A DNA stretch of 64,000 nucleotides from Phallus indusiatus (taxonomy: Eukaryota > Basidiomycota > Agaricomycetes > Phallales > Phallaceae), in contig JAQFWX010000002.1 in the NCBI GenBank assembly GCA_027605045.1, positions 868,001-932,000 on the forward strand. Direction: 5' to 3'. Below, piece by piece: positions 23,294-34,803 of this stretch (positions within the stretch are counted from its first letter, which is position 1; every line of letters begins with the position of its first letter). The position numbers and the translations under genes are program-made. The notes under the pieces are model-generated. The model saw only the letters and a list, made by a program, of their open reading frames with translations, was not told where the DNA came from and made no database searches.

Positions 23294-25365
23294 ATGCTTA
23301 TATCAACTCTTCCAGATGAAATCCTCGATTTAACATTCAGACAACTCGCCCCCCCCTTTCGTTCCGAAGCACTCACAGAGGTTTATGTCTTCGACACACC
23401 TGTCCATCTGCTTCGTCTTCGACTAGTTTCGAAACGTTTCTGTCGTATTGCGACACCCCTCGCCTGGAGAAGGGTTCAGCTCAAAATTTCTGGCCGCGAG
23501 ATCGCGGAGACCGTGTTGAAGGGTCGTCCGTGGTCAAGTGCTTCGAGCGCGTCGACATCGAAAGGTGTGGACACAATGTGCTCAAAATCATTCGATAAAT
23601 TCCCGGAGGAAAATATCAACCGCCCATCTCCCTTCTCCTCGTCATATCATGTCATTTCAAATGGTCGCAGTCTCAATTCAAACCCTACCGAATCACATTG
23701 TTCCCCCTCACCGTCTTTTCAGTTTTTATTTTTTCAGGGTCATCCCAAGTTGGCTGCTCACGTTCGGGTCTTGTCGTTAATAATAAATGTGGAACATCAA
23801 ATTGAAGAGCCTGGATCTGGCTCGGGATCTGGACCTGCCTTTGAATTTGGTTCCGAGTCCGGACTAGTTTCGGCGTCTGGTGGCTTCAGCTTCGCAATAC
23901 ATGGAGATGCTGAATCAGAATCTGACTCTACATTGGCACCTGGGAGTCATCATTTCCTCCATAGACGTAATAGTACTGCGTCATCGGCGACTACGGCACA
24001 GCGCTCTTTCAACGCTTCAAGTCCCAGTCCTACCTGGTGCCTAAAATATGTTTTGCGTGCAATAACAAAAGGGATGTCGAACCTCCGAACGGTGTTCATA
24101 TGGGACGCAGCGGCACCTACACCCTCATCATTTTCTACGCAAGCCGAAATGTCACCAAGTTATGCCACAGCAGGCGGGACGCTCGCGCAGGAGGTTATTA
24201 CCTTGTTCCACCGCTCCCGACTTATTAAAGTCCTTAGTCTAAGAGACGTGGATGGCGCCGCCTTTTCAGCAAAGCCTGATTGTCACAACGATTACCCCTG
24301 TCAACTTGTTCCAGGTTGCAATCCATTGACGCTGCCACGCTCCAACCGCCAGTCTTATCAGGGGCTTAAAATGCTCCACCTCTCCAACGTACAACATCCC
24401 GCTCAGATCATCTCATCTCTAGCGGCAGGAAGCACATTGGAAGTCCTCAGTCTCGAAGTTGTGGGGCCAACCAGCGACGACGTTAGAAATAGAAACGATA
24501 GCCCCGAATTGACTTCGACGCCGACACTTCGCGATCTACCTTGGTCCTCGCTTAAAGAGGTCTCGTTGTTACATTGCGCAGACGATGAGGATTGGTGCCA
24601 ATTTTTGAGTGGATTCAAGGTGCGTAGCTGCTCAGCGATCTTAAGCATTTCGTCCACATACTAATAGTCATCTAGTCACACCGGTGTCAGAGTCTTCAAA
24701 GCCCGTTAACGGAGCTCCTAATTGGTGATCTTTCGGGTTTAGACCAGTCCTACTCTCACCAAACACAAGGCACCGGCAGCAGACTAACCCACCTTCTTAC
24801 GACCTTCAAGCTGCAACCTCTCACCAAGTTAACCCTATTCACTCTTCCGCACCTGACTCCTTTCGCAAGCTCTCGCATTGTCCATGCCTTTCCAAACCTC
24901 CGAAGTCTAACAATTTTAACGGAAAACGAGCTCGCGCCATGGCAAGGTGGCACGCTGGACGATTATGCCAGAATTCTTGGGTTATTACCGTACCTTGACA
25001 CACTGGGGTGGAATAATTCACATCTCCTTCAGCCTTTCTCATCGGTAGATTTTGAATCCAATCAGAATTTAGCGGCTTGTTATGCACGCTCAGTCACTGC
25101 GCTTGTTAGACGTGCTAAGCGACTCAAATGTGTCAAATTTATCAGCGCGGCTGATGGCGTCGTTGATAGCGTGTTTATATCCAAGAGGAAAAACAGGAAT
25201 CATTTTCGGCATCCACAACTGCTACCGTATGAACAATATGAACCGCAAATCGGATCAGGTCAGCTTGAACAGCAACGATTATCGCTAATCGTCAAACGGT
25301 CTCACAATGCGGCACTGCATACATCGTCTTGGGACACGACTTCGGTTCGGTTCGATGATATCTAA
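23294..25365 (+). CDS. F-box-like protein with diverged C-terminal region, 671 aa
   Basis: Two exons close: 23294-24619 and 24676-25365, with a GTGCGT...TAG intron. The N-terminus LPDEILDLTFRQLAP ... LLRLRLVSKRFCRIATPLAWRRV is an F-box helix set, which binds Skp1 in an SCF ubiquitin ligase. A low-complexity Gly/Ser/Glu insert (about residues 170-230) separates it from Leu-rich segments such as LKMLHLSNV and LEVLSLEVVG. These look like irregular leucine-rich repeats for substrate binding. Such F-box genes are greatly expanded in Agaricomycetes and evolve fast. The substrate is unknown. It converges on the broken F-box-like gene at 26785-28579. The GTGCGT donor and the continuous open frame in exon 2 make the model firm. 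Confidence 0.8.
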
Positions 25366-26784
25366 ATCGTTAAATGCTTTCTTTCTCCCACTTTTTTTTA
25401 GCTTTATCGCTATCTAATGTTTGGTTTGTTTTGGTTTTTTTTTTGTCAACTGGTGTTCCTTGCTTCTTCCCTCGGGATCAAATCTCATTTTGTTTTCGTT
25501 GCTCCCCTTTGATATTTATTGGGGTTGCTTTGGGTGCCATTCAGTCTCGTTTTATCTCGGTTTTCGGTTTCTCTCGCTTCTCCTCTGGTTACACTTATCT
25601 CGGATTTACTTCGGCTTCTACCGCTCTCAAGTGCGCGTTATGAACTCCATCATCTCACGGCTCGCTCTCCGTCTCACATCTCCTCATCCTGTTCGGTTTT
25701 CTTTTCTCTTTTCTTCCTATCGCATCACCGTACAAATCATAACCCCTATATCACACTCTTCTCTCCCGCATCGGACGTTTAAACGCTCAAATATTCTTTT
25801 TTGTTTCACATTACGCTCTTAACCCTCACACTATATGCAACACAAGATTAACATCATTCGTGCACAAATCGATAATCATAATTTCTCTTTATCCATATAT
25901 CCATATCCGACATTCATTTCCTGTCAATAGCTTTCCCTCGTCATTCTCTCTCTACCACGCGGTAGAGCTAACTCCTTTTACCTTTTGTGTTTGGCTTGCT
26001 AGCGCTCGGTTTCAATACCGAGTTCTTGGTCATGATGGTTCCTCAAGCTGGGTTATAGCTATAGATATAAGATAGATAGACGTATGTTTTCATAGGTCCA
26101 CTAAGTAATGTTATTACGTACACCCAAGTCGAGAAAGACAATTCGGTTAGTACAATTATTGTATCATGGAGGTTTCCGTTTTCTTTTAACAAATTGGATT
26201 CGTTAATGTAAAATTATAAAATTGATAGAAAACCATAAAAAACTACAAATATATTGTCTAGATGCAGAAGGAAAACAAAAAATAGCACATGTCATGGGAC
26301 ACATGTGTTATGTTTAAACTTTAGGGTTTAGAGTATGGTGTTGAATGAGCGCCAGACTCGGAGCGATGTCACTGGTTCACCTAATGATTCAATATTCAAA
26401 AGCAAGGAAAAATGACGGACATATAACCATGCTGCATAGCATGAAGGGAACTGCAACATCCATTCGCTTTTCGTCCTGCATTCCTCTTTTATTACGTGTG
26501 CATTAGCGCCCCTCAGTATTTCTTTATGTATCTCTCTCCCTTAGGTCAGTTTCTTTATTCTGACTTTACTTCTAATATTTTCATGTGCTCAGAAAGTCTC
26601 TGCGAAAGTTCGAATATTTTTCTACCCTATACATGTCAATGCTTTCCTCCACAGGTTTACATTCAATGGTGTCCTGCCGGCGCCAGTGTAATATTAGTTC
26701 AATTTACGGGGAAACATGATGTTTTATTATAACACGATCTACAGTAATTTGTATACGTGATCATTAATGTCTCTAACCCAAATA
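25366..26784. other. Intergenic between convergent genes
   Basis: Strongly pyrimidine-rich on the + strand directly after the F-box stop (25370-25950), then AT-rich. Open frames there are compositional artefacts (Phe/Ser/Leu-rich). No RNA gene seen. Confidence 0.55.
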
Positions 26785-28579
26785 TCAAGACAGCAGTGGC
26801 GAGTCTACTTTTGCGAATTTAAGGAAGTTTCCCATGGTATCAAAGTCACCTCTCTCAAGCCAATGCTGATAGCTAACAAACTGTCTGGCTTTAGGCGACA
26901 TAGGCCTAGGGATCTGTCTGTGAAAGGTAGTGTAATAATGGACCGTTTGAGCATAAACCTGCTTCACAAAATCTGATTCTGGCCCTAGGACATACATATA
27001 TCGGATTAGGGGACAAAGCCAACAACAGAGTGGCGACTGGTATTGCAGACTCGACAGGTACTCCAGTGAGTGGACTAGTCGAGATATCGACGATAGTAAG
27101 AAATGGGAGTAACGTATCTAACTGTTGAGCAGTTTTGGGGAACTCAAAGCGAGTTCGGATATAAAGCCAGAAATCTGAGGTGAGCCGGAGATTATCTGAT
27201 GGCATGATGTCTAAAGGCCGTATGAGTTCAAAAGGGCCTGCATCATCGTTCGCATATACGTTGCATCCGACGGTTTGTACGCTGGAAAAATATTTGACGA
27301 ATAAACTCAATAGTTCTGGAAGATGAAAAGGCTGGGACGTGCAAACCTGGAGTACGCGCCAGGCTGTAGGTTCTTGCCGGCTACAGACGAGTTCGGTGTA
27401 GTTACCGGGCAACAGTGTAATTTCAGGTGGACCATCTTAGAGCGTGCGAGAACCGGGCGGACCCAGGACCATGGTATAACAGGCACTTCATCCATTTTTG
27501 TTTCTCCTAGTGTCAGAAACTCTAGTTCTGGGCATTTGTTTCCTATGGCCAGGAGAAGATCAGAGATACTAGTGCCGCAGAGGCTAGTGTAGCATCTCGG
27601 ACATTTTCCAGCGAAGAGTTCTCAAAGATGAAAAGGAAAACTTGAAACCCGCCATCAGTGAAGTCCTTGCACTGAAGAAAAGGTGGTTGAGCGAAGAAAG
27701 TTTCCCAAGTCCTGGACCGCTATTGTATTGAGTGGAAAGTTCGTCGCGAATGACGCTCTCAAATGGGAGTTTCATTTTGGGATAAACTTCCACTTTGGAT
27801 AGATGTTTTATTCGAAATAGCCTCTCAAATTTTTCGTCTGTGATAAAAGCTCCGGGAAGTGCCACGGATGTTAAACTTTGTGAGAATTTTGTCAAAAGGG
27901 TGAAGCACAGATCCAATTCGAGGTCAAAAGACGAATTAAAATTTGGTGGTTCATCCTCTCCATGTAATTCCTTTATTTCAAGGTGAAAAACCTTTAAGCT
28001 TGACACTCGATTCGTCAATGTGCCAGATATTGAACGAAACCATTGGGTCTTGAAACCAAGACATACTGTAAGCGAGAAATATTCTAATTTTGGAGAGATA
28101 AGTCAATCCAAGTTTCACTCATCTCTGACCCATAAAATCAACCGAAATTCAGGGAAAAAATAGTCCAGAGTTTCTATATCTAGGCCTTGAGTTGAATGTG
28201 GTCGAAATCTAGTTGCGTTTTCAAGGGCGACAGTGTCCCAGGATCCCCCCGTCAAGTCCTTCACATATTTGGTATATTCAAAAAACCGCCTCCAGGTTTG
28301 GTGTGTTGGACAATTTTTTATTTCCTAGAGAGTTCCACAATAATCATGAGGCGGTGAACAATTGCCCGAATCAGGAACAATCTTACGTAGGGAGAACATA
28401 GACCTGGAACTCTTCTATTTGTTCCCAACAGGTCCAACGCGACGTGCTTGAGTTGTATTTTCCTCCATAGATATCGCTTCGATGCTTGGAAGAAATATTT
28501 ATTAAGGAGAATGGTGAAATGGGCGCAATGACGAAAGAATTTCATCCACCAGTTCGGGAATCTTGAGTACTGGGTGCAT
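26785..28579 (-). pseudogene. F-box-like gene with several frame breaks
   Basis: The ATG at 28579 opens an F-box start (MHPVLKIPELVDEILSSL), but the continuation (ASKRYLWRKIQLKH) lies in another frame with no splice signal between. After an intron ending CTCTAG the text WRRFFEYTKYVKDL follows the W-x-RF-xxY-xxRV pattern common in this family. Later blocks (CLGFKTQWF, SDLLLAIGNKCPELEFL, a Leu-rich GNYTEL...SLFVKYF stretch, RGDFDTMGNFLKFA at the end) sit in shifting frames. Changes near 27590, 27410 and 27000 have no good introns to explain them. I read this as a decaying F-box/LRR-type gene. If the breaks are assembly indels, it would be a functional SCF adaptor of about 550 aa. Confidence 0.5.
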
Positions 28580-29217
28580 ATTATTCGTAGCAGGATGCAG
28601 AAAAATATAGTGGTAGTCGGATGGAAGCACTTTTTTTTTCTTTTTTTGTGAGTCTGGCTCACGCATTTTATACCTTATTTCCCCTGTGTCCATTTGTCTG
28701 GTCAGTTTTATTGTTCGAGGAAACCAGGACCATGCTCTGTGGTTTGAGTACCATTTTGATCATGGACAAAACATATTAGTTTTTAGATCGCCGCTGGACC
28801 TTCATTCCTGTTTGTCGCCGCTAGCCACCGGCTGAGGACGAGAAAGATCGTGACAAGATCCATACCAAGCTGTTTCAGTCATTGTGCAAAAGCCTATTCG
28901 GTAACTCGTGCTGCAAAATCAGAATTATCGAATCGTAGGCAATCAAAAGATGCTTGGTGAGGACACGTTCCACGGCAGTGAACGGCCTCTGGACAAAGTT
29001 GTCACAAAGATTCATGGCTGTACTTACGTTTTGGAACTGAGACCAAATTGAATGGATAGAGGATGATCGATGATCCGCTATAGAAGCTTCATCATCGTGT
29101 TATTTAGGCACAAGTTAAAAATAACATTATATTCCAGTTCGTGATAAATAAAAAATGTCCTTATAAACATGCTGCGAAGATACTAAAGCGAAATAAGAGT
29201 TGTAGACGGTTTACTAA
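28580..29217. other. Intergenic
   Basis: Would hold the promoter of the broken F-box gene and the 3' UTR of the LEA-2-like gene. No further feature recognised. Confidence 0.5.
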
Positions 29218-30562
29218 TCAACTAGGGATGAGTCCTTGTAATGCTGGGAAGGCAGCAATCAATGGCTAGAACAGTGTTTAGTCAGGAATGGTGTTAGGTG
29301 TGTTTAGGTAGATAGATGTACCTTCATATCTTGTAAACTGAACGGACAAGCTAGGCTGACACTTCCACTGAAGGGAGGTGAAACGGTAATACCAAGAATT
29401 GAGATTTTAATCTGAATTGGAGAAAATTATCAGCATCTGAGAGAAAGCTAATCGAGAAATATCGCAACCGTAATCGTATAGTCAACCTCTAGATTCGACT
29501 TGATACTACCGGGTACGAAACCGCATTTCTCAGCAATATCTTTCAGTACATTTCCATCGGGATCGGCGGCTTCCGAATAACCCAATACAAATGGAAAAGT
29601 GAAAGAAGTTTGTGTATTGCTCTTAAAATCGATATTGTCTTCTTCTCCGCCTCCTATTTGGGTGTTGTTGATCGGATAGACAAGGGAGGCTTTAATGGCT
29701 TTGAGTTCGAGGCTGAAAAAATTTGGGTTTTGCACGCTAGGAAAGTAAACTTAGAAAGAGGAAGAGATCTATGATGAAGGTTCGCCTACGAAATTTGAAG
29801 CCCTAGCGTTACATTCAAAGAGTCACTTGAAGATTGTATCTGGACAATGACTAATGAGTTTCCGTGTAAGGTCGAACAAGGGTTCGTGCTTACGGTGTTG
29901 GGATCAATCGGCGCGAGACCATCGAAGGTGACATCCGGAGGACGGAGGAACTATACATTAACTTAGCGCAGTCCATTTGTTTGAGCAATGATGCGGACTT
30001 ACGATAGCGAGAGTTAGTAAAATACTGACGACCAGCAGCACAACCGTCATTAAACTACAACAGAAAAAGCGACCGATACATCCCGGACGGCTCCCCTAAA
30101 AAGATATAAAGATGTGCCACGAAAAAAAAGAGGGAGAACACACCTTTGTCCATAAATTACCGCGATGATCCTGTCTCCACATCCTCAAATCACCAGTAGA
30201 TCTAAGGGAAAGATATATAAGAAGTTAAGAAATAATAACAAGGAAACTAGAAGCGAGAAAACATACTTTGGAGGAGGAGCAAATGGGTCGAACTCATCTT
30301 TGGCAGCGGCATCGGGGCCAGTGCCACGAAAGGAAGCAGGGCCCATATCCATGGACTGGTCCATCGAGGGGTCCATCGATGGATCCATATCATACGGCTG
30401 AGAATTGGACATGTGGGCGTGAGGAGGATATGTGTTATCGTACATGTCGTATCCTCCTCCCGCTGCATGCTGTCCTTGTTGACCCATATCGCCATAACGA
30501 TAGCCCTGTCCGTTGTTGTTGTTGTATGAGCCGCCGGGGGCTCTAAATGGATCATAGGCCAT
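29218..30562 (-). CDS. LEA-2/NDR1-HIN1-like single-pass membrane protein, 319 aa
   Basis: Eight exons close: 30562-30267, 30201-30144, 30095-30003, 29950-29894, 29839-29790, 29736-29469, 29411-29322, 29265-29218. The first 100 residues are Gly/Asn/Gln/Met-rich with repeated SMDPSMDQ units, presumably cytosolic. A basic LRMWRQDHRGNLW motif and a Cys pair precede one transmembrane helix (about residues 130-150, MTVVLLVVSILLTLAIF). The outside part shows NPNFFSLELK.I.A...YPINNTQIGGG, the strand pattern of the LEA-2 domain. Homologous basidiomycete proteins keep this architecture; function is unknown, perhaps membrane or stress protection. Exon 6 is ended at a GTTGCG donor because that restores the usual tail (I..I.ITVSPP...LACPF). 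Stopping without that splice would give a shorter protein. It is divergent from the gag-like gene. Confidence 0.85.
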
Positions 30563-31319
30563 GGTGAAATTAGTCAGATATTACTGCTATTAGTGTGTTG
30601 CTATTGTTATTCTGGTGTGTTTATTTTATTGTTTTTTACAGAACAGGGCTGAAGAAGAGAGAGGGGATGAAATTTGGGCAAGAAAGACGCGCGGATGTGG
30701 TGTGTGCTATTTTAGACGCCCGTACTGCCTTTTTTGAAACTGCGCGCCGTCCTCACTGGCACTGGAAGGCTGGAGCTTGGCCGCAGTGCTGCAGTGCTTC
30801 CTTTTGGTGCACTTCGATACGTCATGAATCAGCGATTCGGAGCACGGCGTAGTTGGCAACTTGTTCTACTGGATATTCTATATTGATTGGCAAAGTCTGT
30901 CTGCGCTGTGGGCGAACGAAAGGTCTTCCACGAAAAAAGATCGGAAGGATCAAATTATCCACAAATGAAACGTCCATGATGAGGTTGCTTAACCAGAATG
31001 TAGCGTATGTATCCAGTAACGAACAACAAGAGACCGCGGGTTGGATGAGAAGACATCGAGGGCGAATCATCAGACAAGCCCAAGTTACGGTGCTACAGTT
31101 ACCATTCAATTCTTTTTAATTGTTCACGAGCTTCTTTCTGGAACGGTTTCTTTTGTTTTCCATTCAGAGTAATTTGGGTTATGTGCGGCAAGTCCATTCT
31201 CGTTCAATTTAAGCAACCTGAGGCTGCGACTTTCGTTAAATTCTCGCCTCCTCTCACCCCACAAGCACGCCACAGCTATCACTCTTTAACTCACTTGAAA
31301 GGCATTCAAAGCTCTTGTC
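30563..31319. promoter_or_regulatory. Divergent intergenic region between LEA-2-like and gag-like genes
   Basis: The two genes start on opposite strands 757 bp apart, so both promoters must lie here. No TATA box or repeated motif stands out clearly. Confidence 0.4.
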
Positions 31320-32143
31320 ATGTCAGCCATCGATACAGCGCGGGTTGGCCTGCTCATCTCCCAGCAGGCACAAGAAAGGTCCCAAGTAAGATTTGCCTGT
31401 GTTATCACAGTGTCACCAAGAGAAATTGTTGACCCTTATATATGTAGATGTTTCAAGTTAGACCGCGAACGTCTCCGCCACTTGCAAACCCTCCAAACAT
31501 TTTCAGCGGACAGGATGAGGACATCAAAGAATTCCTCGAACAATTCGAACTCTGGGCAGAGGGTGCCCAGCTGCATGAATCCGAATGGGTCAAATATCTA
31601 ATGCGTTATCTCACCGGCTTAGAAAAAGACATTTTCGAGGCTTTCGATGGTTACGAGAAAAACGACTGGCCGCGATTTTCTGCGTCAATAAAAGCGGCTT
31701 TTCCTTCAGCGTTCGGACCCAAATACACCCGACGATCTTTGGCTTGGTTCACGTACGAAACGGCTAAGCACCCTATCCAGTCAATTTCCGCATTTGCGGC
31801 ATACTATAGAGCATTCAATGCTATAGCTCAGTACTTGCTCAAGCGAGGAGATATTCGCGAAGATGAATGCAATCGACAATTTTGGTTCGGTCTACACAAA
31901 TCAACGAAAAAACGCTTCCGTGATGCGCTGGACATGGCGGATACCGACAAGGACATCTCTCGGTCCCATCCGTATGCTACCGTTTATGAGACGGGCTTGT
32001 GGGTTTTTAACCATGAAAGTTGGGTGTCTCTATGGGACAAACTTACTAAAGAGGAGGCGGAAGAGCTTGGGTTCTCGAACGATGCTGACGAAGCTCTGGA
32101 CTCGGTTTTGGTCAAACTACCGCAGCTGAAGCTGAAGCGCTGA
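31320..32143 (+). CDS. Stand-alone retrotransposon gag-domain-like protein, 253 aa
   Basis: Two exons close: 31320-31385 and 31448-32143, with a GTAAGA...TAG intron. After a short N-terminus, the text F.G..EDIKEFLEQFELWA followed by W..YLMRYL.G.EKDIFEAF..Y and Y...SL.WF resembles the capsid (gag/retrotrans_gag) helices of Ty3/gypsy elements. No zinc knuckle, protease, reverse transcriptase, integrase or LTR is found within several kb on either side. The frame is intact and carries a normal intron. Either it is a host gene co-opted from a gag, or a relic too young to have decayed. Fungal genomes contain many such orphan gags, usually unstudied. The assignment to gag is by pattern only. Confidence 0.55.
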
Positions 32144-32619
32144 CCCTTGAAGATCCCACATACGCTTCCATATACAGCGCAATCCAAATCTTGAGCCTAT
32201 AACAATCCCCCCCAGCTCACAGGACTAGGCAGGGTTCTTTAATTGTCGCTATGATGAATAAATGTATGACTATGTATTTTTGTATCAGGATAGTGACCCA
32301 AATTGATTAAGAAAGACGTTTCGCTGGTATTGACAACTACACCCGAGAGTTCAGGTGTTATAAATGAGTACAATGCACTAACATGATTTCCGAAAGGAGA
32401 AAGGAAAATAAGCTAATCCAAGATTGATCCAAGAATAAATGAACCAACGAGAGACCTTCAAGAGCTTTCCAGTTCAGCTGTCAACATTTTCCTAGCTATA
32501 CAACTCATATTTTGCGGAGATCTAGAGCTGAGATCTGAGAGGCTGAATGTAGTAATGTGACATCCGGGTGACACAAGTATTTTCTTCATTGCGCCCGCAT
32601 TCACCAAGTCTCGTCCAAA
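32144..32619. other. Intergenic, NAF1 promoter region
   Basis: Between two + strand genes. It includes CCCCCCAGCTCAC after the gag stop and AT-rich DNA up to the NAF1 ATG. Nothing else recognised. Confidence 0.5.
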
Positions 32620-34559
32620 ATGGACTCTTCAAATTTATTTAAAATACCAAGTCTTATTTCTCAAGACATAGCCCTGATTATGGGTTATGTTGACCCACCT
32701 ACTCCTCTAAATCATCCAGAACCAGGTATGAGCTTATTCTTTGGAAAAACCCTGTCAAACCCAATTCTAGAACCTGAAACTTGCAATCAAAAGACAAACG
32801 CGATCAAAAAGGAAGAGGAAGATGATATTAGCAGTAGTAGACATGAAAGCGAAGACGAGGAGGTTGAGAAAGTGCTCTTAGCGGACGTGGCCGAAAAAGA
32901 CGAAGAGAACATGAATGCAGTTGTCCGGACAGAAACGTAAGTGCGATTTACTTATGGTTACTCATGTTTATTTGCTAAATTTGCTTCAGTGATCTGCCAA
33001 GACTGAACGCTTCTGATTCTGATAGCTCAGACTCCGATTCTGATTCTGACAGCGACGAGGATGAAAAAAAGAGCAAGGGTACTACAGATCAAGTCATAAA
33101 ACCAGTCGAGCAAGACCTCGATGAAGATGGACCGCCAGTCCCCGACGACTATATCCCAACAGCTCATGAAATTCCTTTAACTTCAATTCCTATACCAGTA
33201 CTACCTGATCCGGCTACATTACCTAACGAGCCTTTGGAGCTCGTCGGCGAAATCGGTACCATATTGAGCGATACTATAATTATCCGCGGTGGTGGCAATG
33301 GCAGTGGTGGACCATCGATTGGATACCAAACTGCAGCGGAACGGAGACAGGCTGTCTTAGACGAGGGAAGCTTACTCCTTTTCGACGATCGGACGCCGCT
33401 GGGTTATGTCTGGGAAACGTTTGGACCCACGAGTCTTCCGCATTATATAGTTCGCGTGCCACGGCGCATCAAGGCAGTACCAGCAGGGACAGACGATGTC
33501 GAACCAGGCGAAGATACATCAAATGAAGTCAATGTAAATGCTTTACTTGACAAAGTCACACTATCGCGGCCCGTGTATTCTCTACGTTCAACAAGCAAAC
33601 TCGTTTTCACAGAGGCCCTTACGAAACTTAAAGGTTCCGACGCGAGCAATTTACATGACGAGGAGCTTTCGGAGCATGAGCAGGAGTTTAGTGATGATGA
33701 AGCTGAAGCAGCTTTCAAACGTTCCAGGTAAACCCGGTTTTCTTTCTTCTGACAAGAAGGATGTGTTTAATCACTTTTTACGCCTAGACGGAAAGGCTCG
33801 AGAGCCCCCTCGGTTTCCCGTTCCCAACGTCAGTATCAACAACACCGGCACCACGAGCCTTTCGCGCATGCAGAACATAATTACATCGACGATGCTGGAT
33901 CACTATATGGCGACTCACCTTACGACATGGACGACCCTTCGAATTCATCATTCTACATGAATGGGTCTGCCCAAACAAATACAAATCGACAATATTACTC
34001 GGCCCCAGCCGCAGCTACAATGTCATCCACATCTTCACCTCTATATCAGAACTCCGAGGTCCAACGAGCACTGCTGAACGCTCGACTGTCTCGTCGAAGG
34101 AATAGTTCTACCGCTGGTACTTTTCACGCTGATAATCACACCCAAGGACAGGCAATATCGCAACATTCATCCTTCTCCTCCCGATCATTCTCGTATGAAG
34201 AATACGATCCTCGAATGCCTCGTCCTCCGTCGCCAACCAGTCTCGCGATTGCCCAAGCAACAGGTCAATGGTCCAACGGCATGCCTTTTGTTCAGGAGTC
34301 AGCGAATCTGAATATGAGTGCAACTTCAGTGGCCATGGCAACTTCATCTTCATACGCATCGACTGCACCTGCATCGGGAGGATTTCACTCTGCTTATCAC
34401 CACGCACATCCTAATGCTGCTGATCCTACTGCTGCTTATACTTATGCGAACGTGGGTCCTCAGATGAGTTCGCACTCGCAATTACAAATGCCGTCTTTAC
34501 CTTCTAACACCGGCACTTCTGACTCATTTGAGAGCCATGATGCGCAAATGAAAGATTGA
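32620..34559 (+). CDS. NAF1: H/ACA snoRNP assembly factor NAF1, 608 aa
   Basis: Three exons close: 32620-32936, 32990-33727, 33788-34559. Residues 1-180 are acidic with Glu runs and a Ser-Asp repeat. The conserved core starts PLELVGEIGTILSDTIIIRG, then LDEGSLLLFDDRTPLGYVWETFGP and PHYIVRV. This is the Gar1/Naf1 six-stranded barrel. NAF1 binds dyskerin/Cbf5 in the nucleus during H/ACA RNP assembly and is later replaced by Gar1. The C-terminus is basic then Ser/Ala/Gln/His-rich and disordered, as usual for NAF1. The ETFGP motif and the acidic N-terminal arm distinguish it from GAR1, which has RGG tails. The next gene (MFS transporter) is convergent. Confidence 0.93.
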
Positions 34560-34803
34560 ATTTGTTTCTCCTTTTTTTTTACTCAAAAAGTATTTTACTT
34601 GGCTATTATATTAAGCAGCACATTGTAGTACATTAAAAGTATGTATATCGAATTGACTTAATCAACCAGCAATCCCCAGTGGTACGATGAGTGAATATAC
34701 AACAACAACGACAACAACTCATACAAGTCCGACATCTGTTTATCGAAAGCACATGTATGAAGGAAAACTAGAAACAAGTCTAAATGTCTAAAGGGGGGAA
34801 AAA

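Noticed and set aside
25374..25822. Overlapping Phe/Ser/Leu-rich frames of 87-133 codons after the F-box gene
   Set aside because: Their composition follows from the pyrimidine-rich strand; all three frames are open for the same reason.
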